Part shown: positions 51,189 through 60,599 of the stretch, piece by piece
How the letters are laid out: each line of letters begins with the position of its first letter
How positions within the stretch are numbered: the first letter of the stretch is position 1
Assembly: GCF_958405895.1 (NCBI RefSeq)
Contig: NZ_CATZAR010000001.1
Direction: 5' to 3' (one strand)
Length of the DNA stretch: 64,000 nucleotides
From: Ralstonia thomasii
GTDB taxonomy: Bacteria; Pseudomonadota; Gammaproteobacteria; Burkholderiales; Burkholderiaceae
Notes under the pieces: generated by a model
Told to the model about the DNA's origin: nothing
Seen by the model: only the letters and a program-made list of their open reading frames with translations
Databases searched by the model: none
Made by a program: the position numbers and the translations under genes

Positions 51189-52043
51189 ATGAGGATGCTC
51201 GATCTGGAGGCCGTCCAGGCCTTTGTGCTGACCGCCGATCTGAAGAGCTTCACGCGCGCGGCAGAGGCCATGGACTCCACGCAATCTGCCGTGAGCCTGA
51301 AGATCAAGCGGCTGGAAGATGCGCTGGGCCGCCGGCTTCTGGAACGCACGCCGCGCCTGGTGCGGTTGTCTCAGGACGGGGCGGCGTTCCTTGCGGCGGC
51401 GCGCGAACTGGTGGCCGCGCACGAAGGGGCGCTGGGCGCGTTTGGCGTGGAACGGCGGCGCTTGTCGGTCGGGATGAGCCACCACATCGTCGGCGCGGAA
51501 CTGCCACGGCTGCTGCGGCAGATGGGTCGCGCCGAGCCCGCCCTGACGCTGGAGATCCGCATAGCCAGTTCCTGGGAAATCCTGGAGATGTTTGAAAGCG
51601 GCGCGTTGGATGCCGCCATCGTGCTGCGCCACGACAACCGGCGCACCGACGGCGAAGTGCTGATGGACGAACCCTTTGGCTGGATGGCCGCACCCGACTT
51701 CGAGCACCGCGCGGGCGAACCCGTCCGCCTGGCCAATCAGACCGAAACGTGCCGCATACGACAGATGGCAACGACAGCATTGGACGCCGCCGGCATCGCC
51801 TGGCAAGAGGTGTTCGTGGGGGGCGGCGTGGCCACCATTGGCGCAGCGGTGGCGGCTGGCCTTGCGGTGGCGGCACTCAGCCGACGCGTGGCACCGGCCG
51901 GCACCATCGACGTGGGCGAAGTGCTCGGCCTGCCGCCGCTGCCGCCGCGCAGCGTGGTGCTGCACTCGCGGCTCGCCGATCCGGTCGCGAAGAAGGCGCT
52001 GCGGACGTTTGCCACCACCTTGCGGGCCACGGGCGGACGATAG
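51189..52043 (+). CDS. LysR-family transcriptional regulator
   Basis: A 284-residue regulator. The helix-turn-helix is LDLEAVQAFVLTADLKSFTRAAEAMDSTQSAVSLKIKRLEDALGRRLLER, followed by a periplasmic-binding-like effector domain (GMSHHIVGAELPRLLRQM; IVLRHDNRRTDGEVLMDEPFGWMAAPDF). Start ATG 51189, or the in-frame ATG 6 bp later. Likely regulates the divergent tautomerase gene. Confidence 0.92.
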   Translation: MRMLDLEAVQAFVLTADLKSFTRAAEAMDSTQSAVSLKIKRLEDALGRRLLERTPRLVRLSQDGAAFLAAARELVAAHEGALGAFGVERRRLSVGMSHHIVGAELPRLLRQMGRAEPALTLEIRIASSWEILEMFESGALDAAIVLRHDNRRTDGEVLMDEPFGWMAAPDFEHRAGEPVRLANQTETCRIRQMATTALDAAGIAWQEVFVGGGVATIGAAVAAGLAVAALSRRVAPAGTIDVGEVLGLPPLPPRSVVLHSRLADPVAKKALRTFATTLRATGGR

Positions 52044-52121
52044 CGGGACGCCCCTGCCGCACGCGCATTTTGCGCAATCGCTGCACCGCGCGACGCCTGC
52101 GGGGCGACTATGCTTTGCCGC

Positions 52122-52737
52122 ATGAAGCCGCGCACTGAACACGATTACCACCGCCGCATCGCCCATCGGCGCCGTGGGCTTCTCGTTGGGCGGCTACACC
52201 GTGCTGGAACTGGCCGGCGCACGCACGGATGTCGCAGCCTTCATGGCGTTCTGCGGCTCGCCGCAGGCCGATGCGATCTGCCATCCACCCGAGATGGCCC
52301 GCGCGCAGATCGACCCGGCAGTTGACACAACGCGGTCACCGCAAACGGAAGCGTCGCTGGCCCGCTCCAGTGCGTCCTACCGCGATGCCCGCATCCAGGC
52401 CGTCTTTGCCATGGCGCCTGCAGTCGGCATGGCGATGGACGCCACGTCGCTTGGCAACATCAGCATCCCGGTCTCGCTGATGGCCGGAGACGCGGATATC
52501 ACCGTGCCCGTCGACACCAACGTGCGACGTGTCGCCAGGCTGTTGCCCAAGGGGGATCTGCTGCTGGCGCCGGGCGCGACGCACTACACGTTCATGGATA
52601 CGTGCCTGCCAGGTGCCGCACCCCATGTGCCGCTGCTGTGCAAGGACAACCCCGGCGTCGATCGCGATGCGGTGCATGCCCAGGCCGTGCGCCGGGCGGT
52701 GGACTTTTTCGCGGCGACGCTGCCCGGTCAGACCTGA
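52122..52737 (+). pseudogene. Truncated dienelactone-hydrolase-like protein behind a fragment of another gene
   Basis: The hydrolase frame from about 52137 contains the nucleophile elbow GAVGFSLGGYT, the acid region LMAGDADITVPVD and the His in APGATHYTFMD. The normal about 130 residues before the nucleophile are absent. Directly upstream an ATG at 52122 opens a different frame, MKPRTEHDYHRRIA, which looks like the start of an AraC-family regulator. The two seem joined by a deletion near 52150-52170. A shortened protein could start at GTG 52174. Confidence 0.6.
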
Positions 52738-52765
52738 GCGTCGCCCGCGATTCGATGCAGATCGA

Positions 52766-53887
52766 TTACTGCTTCTGCACCGCCACGCTGCCGATCGAAT
52801 AGCCCGCGCCAAACGAGCAGATCATGCCCAGGTCACCCGACTTCAGGTCGGCACGGTGGCGGTGGAACGCAATGATGGAACCCGCCGATGCCGTGTTGGC
52901 GAACTCGTCCAGAATGACCGGCGCCTCGTCGGCCGATGCATCGTGCCCAAGCAGGCGCTTGCCGATCAGCTGGTTCATCGCCAGGTTGGCCTGATGCAGC
53001 CAGAAGCGGCGCACGTCGGCCGGGGCATGGCCCAGTTGCTGCAGATGGCCGGCAATGTGCTCGGCGGCCATCGGGCAGACTTCCTTGAAGACCTTGCGGC
53101 CTTCCTGGCGGAAGAGCTGATCGCGGTCGTCCGGGTTGCGGTCTTCGCTGCGCGAGAGGTAGCCGGCGTTGTTGCGGATGTTGTTGGAAAAGCTCGTCGC
53201 GCATTTGGTGCCGAGCACACGCCAGGCGTCCGCAGAGCGCGTGTCTTCCGCGCGCTCGACCAGCACGGCCGTGCACACGTCGCCGAAGATGAAGTGGCAA
53301 TCGCGGTCTTTCCAATCGAGGTGGCCGGAGGTGATTTCCGGGCTCACCACCAGCGCGGCGCGCGCCGTGCCGCTGCGCACGGCATTGATGGCCTGCTCCA
53401 GCCCAAAAGTGGCCGACGAGCACGCGACGTTCATGTCGAACGCGTAACCGCCCGCGCCAATGCCGTTCTGAATTTCCACGCCCAACGCCGGATACGGGCG
53501 CTGGAAGTTGGACGTCGCACAGAGCAGCATGTCGACGTCGGCGGCGTCGCGTCCGGCAGCGACCAATGCGTCGCGCGCGGCGGCCACGCCAATCTCGGCT
53601 TGCAGCGACAGCACATCGTCGGGGCGCGGCGTCAGGTGCGGGCGCATGCGCGTCGGGTCCAGCACGCCGGCCTTGTCGATCACGTAGCGCTGTCGAATAC
53701 CCGAAGCCTTCTCAATGAACTCGGCCGACGACTCCGCCAGCGGCGTCAGCTCGCCCGCCGCAATCGCTGCGGCGTGCTGCGCGTTGTAGCGCTGGGTGTA
53801 GGCGTTGTAGGAGGCGACCAGCTCCTCGTTGGTGATGACCTCGGGCGCGACCCACAGGCCCGTGCCGCTGATGACGACGTCGTGCAT
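52766..53887 (-). CDS. 3-oxoacyl-ACP synthase III-like (KAS III) enzyme
   Basis: A 373-residue thiolase-fold condensing enzyme. The catalytic triad is visible: Cys in FDMNVACSSATFGLEQA, His in FWLHQANLAMNQL, Asn in EFANTASAGSI. It is longer than housekeeping FabH (about 320), with an insertion near residues 35-60 (NAQHAAAIAAGELTPLAESS), as in accessory FabH-like enzymes. It may start fatty-acid or secondary-metabolite acyl chains. Single gene. Confidence 0.88.
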   Translation of the reverse strand: MHDVVISGTGLWVAPEVITNEELVASYNAYTQRYNAQHAAAIAAGELTPLAESSAEFIEKASGIRQRYVIDKAGVLDPTRMRPHLTPRPDDVLSLQAEIGVAAARDALVAAGRDAADVDMLLCATSNFQRPYPALGVEIQNGIGAGGYAFDMNVACSSATFGLEQAINAVRSGTARAALVVSPEITSGHLDWKDRDCHFIFGDVCTAVLVERAEDTRSADAWRVLGTKCATSFSNNIRNNAGYLSRSEDRNPDDRDQLFRQEGRKVFKEVCPMAAEHIAGHLQQLGHAPADVRRFWLHQANLAMNQLIGKRLLGHDASADEAPVILDEFANTASAGSIIAFHRHRADLKSGDLGMICSFGAGYSIGSVAVQKQ

Positions 53888-54079
53888 ACCCGGAATTTAT
53901 GAATTTTTCGTGGCGGCGACGATAGCACATCGGCCGGCCAAATGCGGGTTGCAGGATGTGATCGTTTACATCTAGTTGGGCCTTGCGCTGCAGCGCACAT
54001 GGGCAGGCGCACCCTTGAGCGAAAAACAATGCGTTACGCTAGTCGCCATCCCCGAACTTCGCAGGAAACCCGCACACCT

Positions 54080-54451
54080 ATGCTCAGCCCTTTCCGAATT
54101 GCCCAAGCGTGTGTGGCCGTTGGCGCCGCCCTCACTACCTCGCTGGCGCTGGCCCATCCGAAACTGCTCTCGGCCAATCCCGCCGACAAGTCCGTTGGCC
54201 CCGCACCGGCCCAGATTGCGCTCCATTTCTCGGAAAAACTGGTTGCCCAGTTCTGCGACGCCACGCTGATCATGAACGCAGCCTCCGGCTCGACGAATGT
54301 CGCTGCCAAGGTCGCCACGAGCAGCGATGGGCGGACACTGACGGTATCGCCCACGCAGCAGCTCGCGCCTGGGGCGTACCGCGTTGACTGGCATGTCGTG
54401 GCCGCAGACACGCACCGCGTGACCGGCAACCTGACGTTCCAGGTGAAGTAA
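54080..54451 (+). CDS. copC: CopC-domain periplasmic copper-binding protein
   Basis: A 123-residue protein with a signal peptide ending TSLALAHPKLL, so the mature chain begins with the copper-ligand His. The CopC fold continues ANPADKSVGPAPAQIALHFSEKL and ends PGAYRVDWHVVAADTHRVTGNLTFQV (second His ligand). The Met-rich Cu(I) site of plasmid CopC is absent, so it is the single Cu(II)-site type. 4 bp before copD. Confidence 0.92.
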   Translation: MLSPFRIAQACVAVGAALTTSLALAHPKLLSANPADKSVGPAPAQIALHFSEKLVAQFCDATLIMNAASGSTNVAAKVATSSDGRTLTVSPTQQLAPGAYRVDWHVVAADTHRVTGNLTFQVK

Positions 54452-54455
54452 CGCG

Positions 54456-55385
54456 ATGCCCGAGGACTGGCTGGCGGTCATCCTGCGCTTTGCGCTGTAC
54501 CTGGATTTGATGGTGCTCTTTGGCGTGCCGCTTTTCAGCCTTTACGCGCTTGGGCCAAGCGGCAAATCGCCGGCCATCCCGCGGTTGTACGGCACGGTGG
54601 CCGCAGCATCGGCATTGGCCGGCATCGTGCTGTCGATCTGGGACGTGGTGGCGATGGCCGAGTCGATGACCGGCGCCTCCCGCTACAGCCAGCTGAGCAG
54701 CCGTGTCTTCGACATGATCCTGACCGGCACCGCAGTCGGCGCGGCATGGCTGGTACGCATGGCGGTGCTTGCGGCCGGTCTTCTCGTGGGAATCCCATGG
54801 CGCCGAGATCCGCTCCGCCAGCGGGCCGTGCTTGCGGCGTCGGGCGCCATCGCGCTGGCCACGCTTGCATGGGCCGGGCACGGTGCCATGGACGACGCCT
54901 TGCGCGGCGCACTCCATCTTGCCGCCGACATTACGCATCTGCTGGCCGCTGGCATGTGGGTGGGTGCCCTGGTCGCATTCATGCTGCTGTCGTCTGCCCG
55001 ACATGCAGACACGCCCGATACTGTGCAAACGCTCAGCCGTGCCGCCAGCGGCTTCGCGACCATCGGCACACGCATCGTGGGAGTGTTGATCGCCACGGGC
55101 GTCGTCAACTATGTGCTCGTTGCCGGCCTGACGCTCGATGCACTCTTCACGATGCCGTATGGGTGGTTGCTGCTCGGCAAGCTCACGCTGTTTGTGTTGA
55201 TGCTCGCGCTGGCTGCGGGCAATCGCTATCGATTGAGCCCCCGGCTCGCGACTGCAATCCGCGCTGGCGATTGCGCAAGCGCGGCCAGGGCGCTGCACAA
55301 CAGCCTGCGGGCGGAAGCCGGTCTTGCCATGCTGATCCTGGCGCTGGTGGCATGGCTCGGCATGCTGTCGCCGCTGCCTTCTTAG
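54456..55385 (+). CDS. copD: CopD-family copper import membrane protein
   Basis: A 309-residue inner-membrane protein with about eight helices. FALYLDLMVLFGVPLFSLYALG, LAADITHLLAAGMWVGALVAFMLL (His in helix) and ATGVVNYVLVAGLTLDALFTMPYGWLLLGKLTLFVLMLALAAGNRYRLSP are the conserved copper-resistance D pattern. Co-transcribed with copC; the pair likely moves copper into the cytoplasm for cuproenzymes. Confidence 0.93.
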   Translation: MPEDWLAVILRFALYLDLMVLFGVPLFSLYALGPSGKSPAIPRLYGTVAAASALAGIVLSIWDVVAMAESMTGASRYSQLSSRVFDMILTGTAVGAAWLVRMAVLAAGLLVGIPWRRDPLRQRAVLAASGAIALATLAWAGHGAMDDALRGALHLAADITHLLAAGMWVGALVAFMLLSSARHADTPDTVQTLSRAASGFATIGTRIVGVLIATGVVNYVLVAGLTLDALFTMPYGWLLLGKLTLFVLMLALAAGNRYRLSPRLATAIRAGDCASAARALHNSLRAEAGLAMLILALVAWLGMLSPLPS

Positions 55386-55400
55386 TGCCGGCGCAGGCAG

Positions 55401-55438
55401 CAAAAAAAAAACGGGTGACAGCACCGCTCTGTCACCCG
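55401..55438. terminator. Bidirectional terminator between copD and the M20 peptidase pseudogene
   Basis: A run of A is followed by CGGGTGACAG (55412-55421) and its perfect complement CTGTCACCCG (55429-55438). The A-run gives a U-tract for minus-strand transcripts; the plus strand exits into GCTCTTTG. Confidence 0.85.
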
Positions 55439-55467
55439 CTCTTTGTTGCGTACCGCCGGCGCAGATC

Positions 55468-56692
55468 TTACTTGCCCACAGCAAGCTCCATGATCATGCG
55501 CGACAGCAGATAGAGACGCGGCACGACGCTCTCCACTTCCGCGTATTCCTCCGGCGTGTGGATGCCGCCCCCGACAATCCCGAAGCCGTCGAGCGTGGGC
55601 GTGCCGACACCCGCCGACAGGCTGGAATCGGCGGCGCCGCCGCTACCCTCGAGCGTGAGCATTCGGCCGATCTCGCCGTAGATAGCCTGTGCCTTGGCGG
55701 CGAGCTGGTCCGACGCTGCGTTACGCGGCATCGGGGGGGAAGCTGCGCACCAGCGAGGTCTTCACTTCCGTCTCGGCGATCAGCTTGTTGGCCGACACGC
55801 GCGTCAGATCGCGCTCCACGCGGTCGAATTCTTCCGGCACTGCCACGCGCACGTCTGCGTAAGCCGTTGCATGGTCGGGGATGACGTTGGTCGCATCACC
55901 CGCCTTGAGCACCGTCACGTTGAACGTCGTCTGCTTGGCGCTGTCACCCAGCTTGCCGACTTGCAGCACCTGGTGCGCCAGTTCGTTGGCGGCGTTACGA
56001 CCAGTTTCTGGCGCCACACCGGCGTGCGCGGCCTTGCCTTTGACGTCGATCTCCGCCGTGCCGCTGCCCTTGCGCCACACGACCAACCCATCGGCGGGCC
56101 GGCCGGGCTCCAGGTTGAGCGTCACGTCATGCTGCCTGGCCTCGCGCTCGATCAACGCGCGCGTGCCCTTGGAGCCGGTTTCCTCGTTCGTGTTGAGCAG
56201 CAGCGTGACTTGCCCGTATTGCTTGAAGTCGAGCTGCTGCAGGATCTTCATCGCATACAAACCCGCCACCACACCGCCCTTGTCATCCATCACGCCGGGG
56301 CCGTAGGCGCGCTTGTCCTTGATGTAAAAAGGCTTGGCGCGTGCGGTGCCGTCCTTGAAGACGGTGTCCATATGCGCCATCAGCAGAATGCGCGTTTTGC
56401 CCGTGCCCTTCCAGGTCGCGAGGATGTTGTTGCCCACCGCCGGCGCGGCGGACACTGTTTCCACCTGGGCGCCAGCCTTGCGCAGTTCGTCAGTGACGAT
56501 GGTGCCAATCTGGCTGAGCCCCGCTTCGTTGCCCGTCCCCGAATCGATGTTTACCAAGCGCTCGAGCAGGTGCAGCGCGTCGCCACGGTAGCCCTCGGCG
56601 GCGGAGAGCACCTTGGGATTGGCATCGGCAGCGCAGGACAGGCCTGAGGCACACAGCAGCAGCGCAGCAACGGCAAGGCGGGACGGTTTCAT
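55468..56692 (-). pseudogene. Frameshifted M20-family carboxypeptidase (glutamate carboxypeptidase-like)
   Basis: The N-terminal part (ATG 56692) has a signal peptide (LAVAALLLCASGLSCAA), LLMAHMDTVF, GPGVMDDKGG, TNEETGSKGT and the dimerisation domain. It terminates early after VRSFPPDAA. The missing C-terminus lies in the next frame from 55731 (MPRNAASDQLAAKAQAIYGE to ELAVGK). The switch falls in a run of seven G (55733-55739), so a one-base slip split the gene. It could be a true pseudogene, a phase-variable tract or a sequencing error. Confidence 0.85.
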
Positions 56693-56923
56693 GCGGGACC
56701 TTTGTAGCGAAGTGGCAAAACAGCCATTACACACAACATCAGTGCTGGCCGGGCAGCCATGTTGCGCCAGGCGCACGGTCTTCACCCGCAGCTTGCTCTT
56801 GGCAAGCCGTCATGCAGTGGCACAACTATTCATTGCATGCATTACCGGTCATTCAAAGAATAAATTTCACAAATAATGCACGCGCCGCTAATCTGGTTTC
56901 CCCTTTGATTTGGCGAGCAGACG

Positions 56924-57598
56924 ATGGCGGAGCTTTATCTCGTACGGCACGGACAAGCCTCGTTTGGCGCGGCGGATTACGATCGGCTCTCTGAGCGCGG
57001 CGAGCAGCAGAGCGTCTGGCTTGGGGAATACTTCGCGCGGCAGGACATCGTTTTTGATCGCGTCATCTGCGGCACATTGCGCCGCCATGAGCAGACCGTC
57101 GACGGCATCCTGCGCGGCATGGGCATGTCGGGCACGGCGTATGAGCAGCATGCCGGGCTGAACGAATACGACTTCCAAGGGCTGTTTGCCGCGCTCGGCG
57201 AGGATTTTCCGGAGCTGACGCAACTCGCTTCGGGCTCGATGCGCGACCACTACCGGGCGCTCAAGCAGGTGCTGCATCTGTGGTCGGACGACAAGATCCG
57301 CGGGCCGCTGCCCGAAACGTGGGCCGCCTTCCAGCAGCGCGTGGCCGATGCGCGCGCGGCCATCCAGGCCGGCGGCGGGCAGCGTGTACTGGCGATCAGT
57401 TCCGGCGGTCCCATCGCTGTGACGGCGCAGCAGGTGCTGGCCGCACCGCCAACGAGCGCCATCGCGCTGAACCTGCAGATCCGCAACAGCAGCGTCTCGC
57501 AGTATTTCTTCAACGCCGAAGCGTTCCAGTTGGCCACCTTCAACGGCATCCCGCATCTGGACGACCCGGCGCGGCGCGCATTCCAGACATACGGCTGA
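56924..57598 (+). CDS. Histidine phosphatase family protein
   Basis: A 224-residue phosphoglycerate-mutase-like enzyme. The phosphohistidine motif is LYLVRHGQASFG; CGTLRRHEQTVDGIL and the late VLAISSGGPIAV complete the site (the second catalytic His is replaced by Ser in SSGG, unusual). The start at 56924 is 30 bp inside an AT-rich region. 49 bp before the SDR gene, probably co-transcribed. Substrate unknown. Confidence 0.88.
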   Translation: MAELYLVRHGQASFGAADYDRLSERGEQQSVWLGEYFARQDIVFDRVICGTLRRHEQTVDGILRGMGMSGTAYEQHAGLNEYDFQGLFAALGEDFPELTQLASGSMRDHYRALKQVLHLWSDDKIRGPLPETWAAFQQRVADARAAIQAGGGQRVLAISSGGPIAVTAQQVLAAPPTSAIALNLQIRNSSVSQYFFNAEAFQLATFNGIPHLDDPARRAFQTYG

Positions 57599-57647
57599 AC
57601 GCCCACGCGGACACGCCCACAACACATAACCATTGGAGGAGCACACC

Positions 57648-58412
57648 ATGAGCACCAACCTGTTCGACCTGACCGGAAAGATCGCCCTGGTAACGGGCGC
57701 AAGCCGTGGCATTGGCGAAGAGATTGCCAAGCTGCTGGCAGAACAAGGCGCGCACGTGATCGTGTCCAGCCGCAAGCTGGCCGACTGCGAAGTCGTGGCG
57801 GAACGCATCCGCGCGGCAGGCGGCAAGGCCGAAGCGCTTGCCTGCCACGTCGGCCGCATGGAAGACATTACGGCGGCGTTCGACACCATCCGCAGCAGGC
57901 ACGGCCGGCTCGACATCCTCATCAATAACGCGGCGGCCAACCCGCACTTTGGGCACATCCTTGAGACGGACTTGGCGGCCTATGAGAAGACCGTGGAAGT
58001 GAACATCCGCGGCTACTTTTTCATGTCGGTTGAAGCCGGCAAGATGATGAAGGCGCAGGGCGGTGGCGCGATCGTCAACACCGCGTCGGTCAACGCGCTG
58101 CACCCGGGCGACAAGCAGGGCATCTACTCCATCACCAAGGCGGCCGTGGCCCACATGACGCGCGCGTTCGCCAAGGAATGCGGGCCTTTCGGCATTCGCG
58201 TGAACGCGCTGCTGCCGGGGCTGACGAAGACCAAGTTCGCAGGCGCCCTCTTTGAAGACAAGGCCACGTACGACCGCTGGATCAGCGAGATCCCGCTGCG
58301 CCGCCACGCCGAGCCGCGCGAGATGGCCGGCACGGTGCTCTACCTGGTGTCTGACGCAGCGAGCTACACCAACGGCGAATGCATCGTCGTCGATGGCGGC
58401 ATGACGGTCTGA
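57648..58412 (+). CDS. Short-chain dehydrogenase/reductase
   Basis: A 254-residue NAD(P)-dependent classical SDR. Cofactor motif TGASRGIGEEIA, structural NNAA, catalytic Ser in VNTASVNAL, Tyr/Lys in YSITKAAVAHM and the C-terminal YTNGECIVVDGGMTV. It resembles glucose/ribitol-type or 3-oxoacyl-like SDRs of unknown substrate. GGAGGA precedes ATG 57648. Confidence 0.93.
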   Translation: MSTNLFDLTGKIALVTGASRGIGEEIAKLLAEQGAHVIVSSRKLADCEVVAERIRAAGGKAEALACHVGRMEDITAAFDTIRSRHGRLDILINNAAANPHFGHILETDLAAYEKTVEVNIRGYFFMSVEAGKMMKAQGGGAIVNTASVNALHPGDKQGIYSITKAAVAHMTRAFAKECGPFGIRVNALLPGLTKTKFAGALFEDKATYDRWISEIPLRRHAEPREMAGTVLYLVSDAASYTNGECIVVDGGMTV

Positions 58413-58476
58413 CAACGGGGCGCTTACCGCATCGACCGAGCCGCCGCGCTATTGCGGCGCGGCCGCAACATCGTCC

Positions 58477-58528
58477 TTGAAATCTGTGGATACCTGTATA
58501 TATTTACAGTAACTGTAAATTTATACAG
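58477..58528 (+). promoter_or_regulatory. Promoter with two tandem LexA (SOS) boxes
   Basis: CTGTATATATTTACAG (58494-58509) and CTGTAAATTTATACAG (58513-58528) both match CTGT-N8-ACAG exactly, offset by 19 bp. TTGAAA (58477-58482) and TATATT (58499-58504), spaced 16 bp, form a promoter whose -10 lies in the first box. The whole block is close to a 31-bp palindrome with one mismatched pair. Confidence 0.85.
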
Positions 58529-58536
58529 CCCTTGTC

Positions 58537-58809
58537 ATGGACGACCTGATCCGCATCGAAAACGAGTACGACCGCCAGACGGTGCTTTGGCTGCGCGAGC
58601 GCCTGGGTGAACAGGCTCTGAACGAAGTCGTGTTGCGCATGGATGTGCGCGGGCGGCCGTATGTGTCGGAAGTCTGCCGCACGCTGGGCCTGACGCCCCC
58701 GCCGCGCAGACGGGCGGCACCGCGTGCCCGACCGTTCAACCGGGCCGTGGGCGAAGCATATCTGGCCACCATTCGCGGCATCCTGGGCGGCCGGCAAGCG
58801 ACGGCATAA
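58537..58809 (+). CDS. Small hypothetical protein under apparent LexA control
   Basis: A 90-residue cytoplasmic protein, not recognised. The first 60 residues look helical and folded (LIRIENEYDRQTVLWLRERLGEQALNEVVLRMDVRGRPYVSEVCRTLGL), then a basic Pro/Arg linker (PPPRRRAAPRARPFNRA) and a short helix (VGEAYLATIRGIL). No strong ribosome site precedes ATG 58537, which begins 8 bp after the second LexA box. The basic tail suggests nucleic-acid binding. Function in the DNA-damage response is inferred from the operator only. Confidence 0.75.
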   Translation: MDDLIRIENEYDRQTVLWLRERLGEQALNEVVLRMDVRGRPYVSEVCRTLGLTPPPRRRAAPRARPFNRAVGEAYLATIRGILGGRQATA

Positions 58810-58821
58810 GCCCGGCTGACG

Positions 58822-59688
58822 TTAATCCGCCAGCGTGGCGGCCGCCTCTTCGCGCAACCAGTCAAGCCACGCGCCGGCCGGGCTGTCGGGCGCGATAGGC
58901 GCATCGGCCAGCAGGTTGTAGCTGGAGCCGTCACGTCGGAACCCTTCGGGCGCAATCAGCCGCCCATCTTTCAGGTCATCACCGGCCATCAGCTTTGACG
59001 CGATGGCGGTGCCCTGCCCCGCCAGGGCCGCCTGCAAACTCAGATAGAAATGTTCGTAGCGCGCTTCGGGCAGCCGCCCTCGCGGCCGTGCTGTACTGCT
59101 GGCGCGCCACCATGCCTGCCATGCATCGGGGCGCGTGGCGGTGTGCAGCAGCCGTCGGCGCGCGGCAATATCCGCTTGGCGGGCGTGTACCGGGCCGATC
59201 CACTCGTCGCAAATGGGCGCCGCATGCACGTGCGCGGGCCACGCAAAGTCATCACGGCGCAATGCGACGTCCACCCCGGTGCGCGCGAAATCGATCGGCC
59301 CGCCCGCCGCAAACAGATGCACCTGGATGGCCGGATGCCGCGCCTGGAAGCGCGACAGTCTCGGGATCAGCCACCGCATCGCCAGCGTCGGTTCGCATGA
59401 CACCACCAGCGTTGAAGACATTGCCCGGCGGGCAATCCGGTCGATGCTATCTGTGAGAATTTCAAACGCATCGGTGGCAGCCGCATGCAACTGGTCGCCC
59501 GCTGGCGTCAGGAAGACGGCCCGATTGCGCCGCTCGAACAGATCCACCCCTAACGACGCTTCCAACTGTCGTATCTGCCGGCTGACAGCGCCATGCGTTA
59601 CGTGAAGCTCCTGCGCCGCACGCACGAAGCTGCCGTGCCGTGCCGCAGCTTCAAACACACGCAGGGTATTCAGTGGAGGCAGCGCCAT
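58822..59688 (-). CDS. LysR-family regulator, GcvA-like
   Basis: A 288-residue regulator beginning LPPLNTLRVFEAAARHGSFVRAAQELHVTHGAVSRQIRQLEASLGVDLFERRNRAVFLTPAG, the GcvA/AmpR-type helix-turn-helix. The effector domain has VVSCEPTLAMRWLIPRLSRFQARHPAIQVHLFA and LQAALAGQGTAIASKLMAGDDLKDGRLI. Divergent from a LysE exporter gene, which it probably controls in response to an amino acid. Confidence 0.92.
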   Translation of the reverse strand: MALPPLNTLRVFEAAARHGSFVRAAQELHVTHGAVSRQIRQLEASLGVDLFERRNRAVFLTPAGDQLHAAATDAFEILTDSIDRIARRAMSSTLVVSCEPTLAMRWLIPRLSRFQARHPAIQVHLFAAGGPIDFARTGVDVALRRDDFAWPAHVHAAPICDEWIGPVHARQADIAARRRLLHTATRPDAWQAWWRASSTARPRGRLPEARYEHFYLSLQAALAGQGTAIASKLMAGDDLKDGRLIAPEGFRRDGSSYNLLADAPIAPDSPAGAWLDWLREEAAATLAD

Positions 59689-59789
59689 CTGTCAGTTTTT
59701 CTCACCTAAAAACGGCATCATAAATCGATTTGCAGCGATGACGGGTGCATCCAGAATTGGCGCACCCCCACTTTGCGATTGCGCCCGAC

Positions 59790-60416
59790 ATGACCGAACT
59801 CCTTGCTGTTGCCGTCATCACCATCCTCGCCGTCATCAGCCCAGGCGCGGACTTTGCCATGGTCACGCGCAACAGCCTGCTGCATGGGCGGCGCGCCGGC
59901 GTGCTGTGCGCGCTGGGCATTGCGCTGGGCGTACAGGTGCACGTGTTCTACACGATGTTCGGCGTAGGGCTGCTGATTGCGCATGCGCCAACCCTTCTGC
60001 AGGGCATCAAGCTGGTAGGCGCGGCGTACCTGGTGTGGATTGGCTGGAAGACGCTGTCGGCCAAGCCGTTGCCCAGCGGCGAGACTGCCGGTAACAGCGT
60101 CGACGCGCCAACGCTATCGACCTTCGCAGCCCTGCGCATGGGCTTTCTCACCAATGCGCTCAATCCCAAAACGACGCTGTTCGTAGTCAGCACGTACACG
60201 CAGGTCGTTCACCCGGGCACGCCGCCGGCCGCGCAGTTCGGCTATGGCGTGTTCATGTCGGCGGCGCACGCGGTGTGGTTTGCGTTGGTGGCCGCAGTGT
60301 TTGCGTCAGGCGCGTTACGGCGTTCGCTGCTGGCACGGCAACGCATCGTGGACGGCGTGATTGGCGTGCTCCTGATCGGATTGGGATTGGCGCTGGGGCT
60401 CGCGCGGCTTGCGTGA
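59790..60416 (+). CDS. LysE/RhtB-family amino-acid exporter
   Basis: A 208-residue six-helix exporter. ITILAVISPGADFAMVTRNSLLHGRRAGVLCALGIALG is the family signature, with GAAYLVWIGWKTL and MGFLTNALNPKTTLFVVSTYTQVV following. ATG 59790 begins the first helix; a GTG at 59745 is possible. Substrate is an amino acid or homoserine-lactone-type compound. Confidence 0.92.
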   Translation: MTELLAVAVITILAVISPGADFAMVTRNSLLHGRRAGVLCALGIALGVQVHVFYTMFGVGLLIAHAPTLLQGIKLVGAAYLVWIGWKTLSAKPLPSGETAGNSVDAPTLSTFAALRMGFLTNALNPKTTLFVVSTYTQVVHPGTPPAAQFGYGVFMSAAHAVWFALVAAVFASGALRRSLLARQRIVDGVIGVLLIGLGLALGLARLA

Positions 60417-60599
60417 GGCCGCGCACGGCAACCTCCCCATGCCGGTATCCATGCCGTCTGTCCCAGGTCTTCTGCTGCATTAACAGGCGCCAGCCTGTTT
60501 GAGACAGTGCCCTCGCGCCCTACCCGTCGCTACGTGGCGATGGAGACCACCGCGCAAACCCGCTGACTCGCAGCACAACCTCACGCCTGGAGTGCAACC

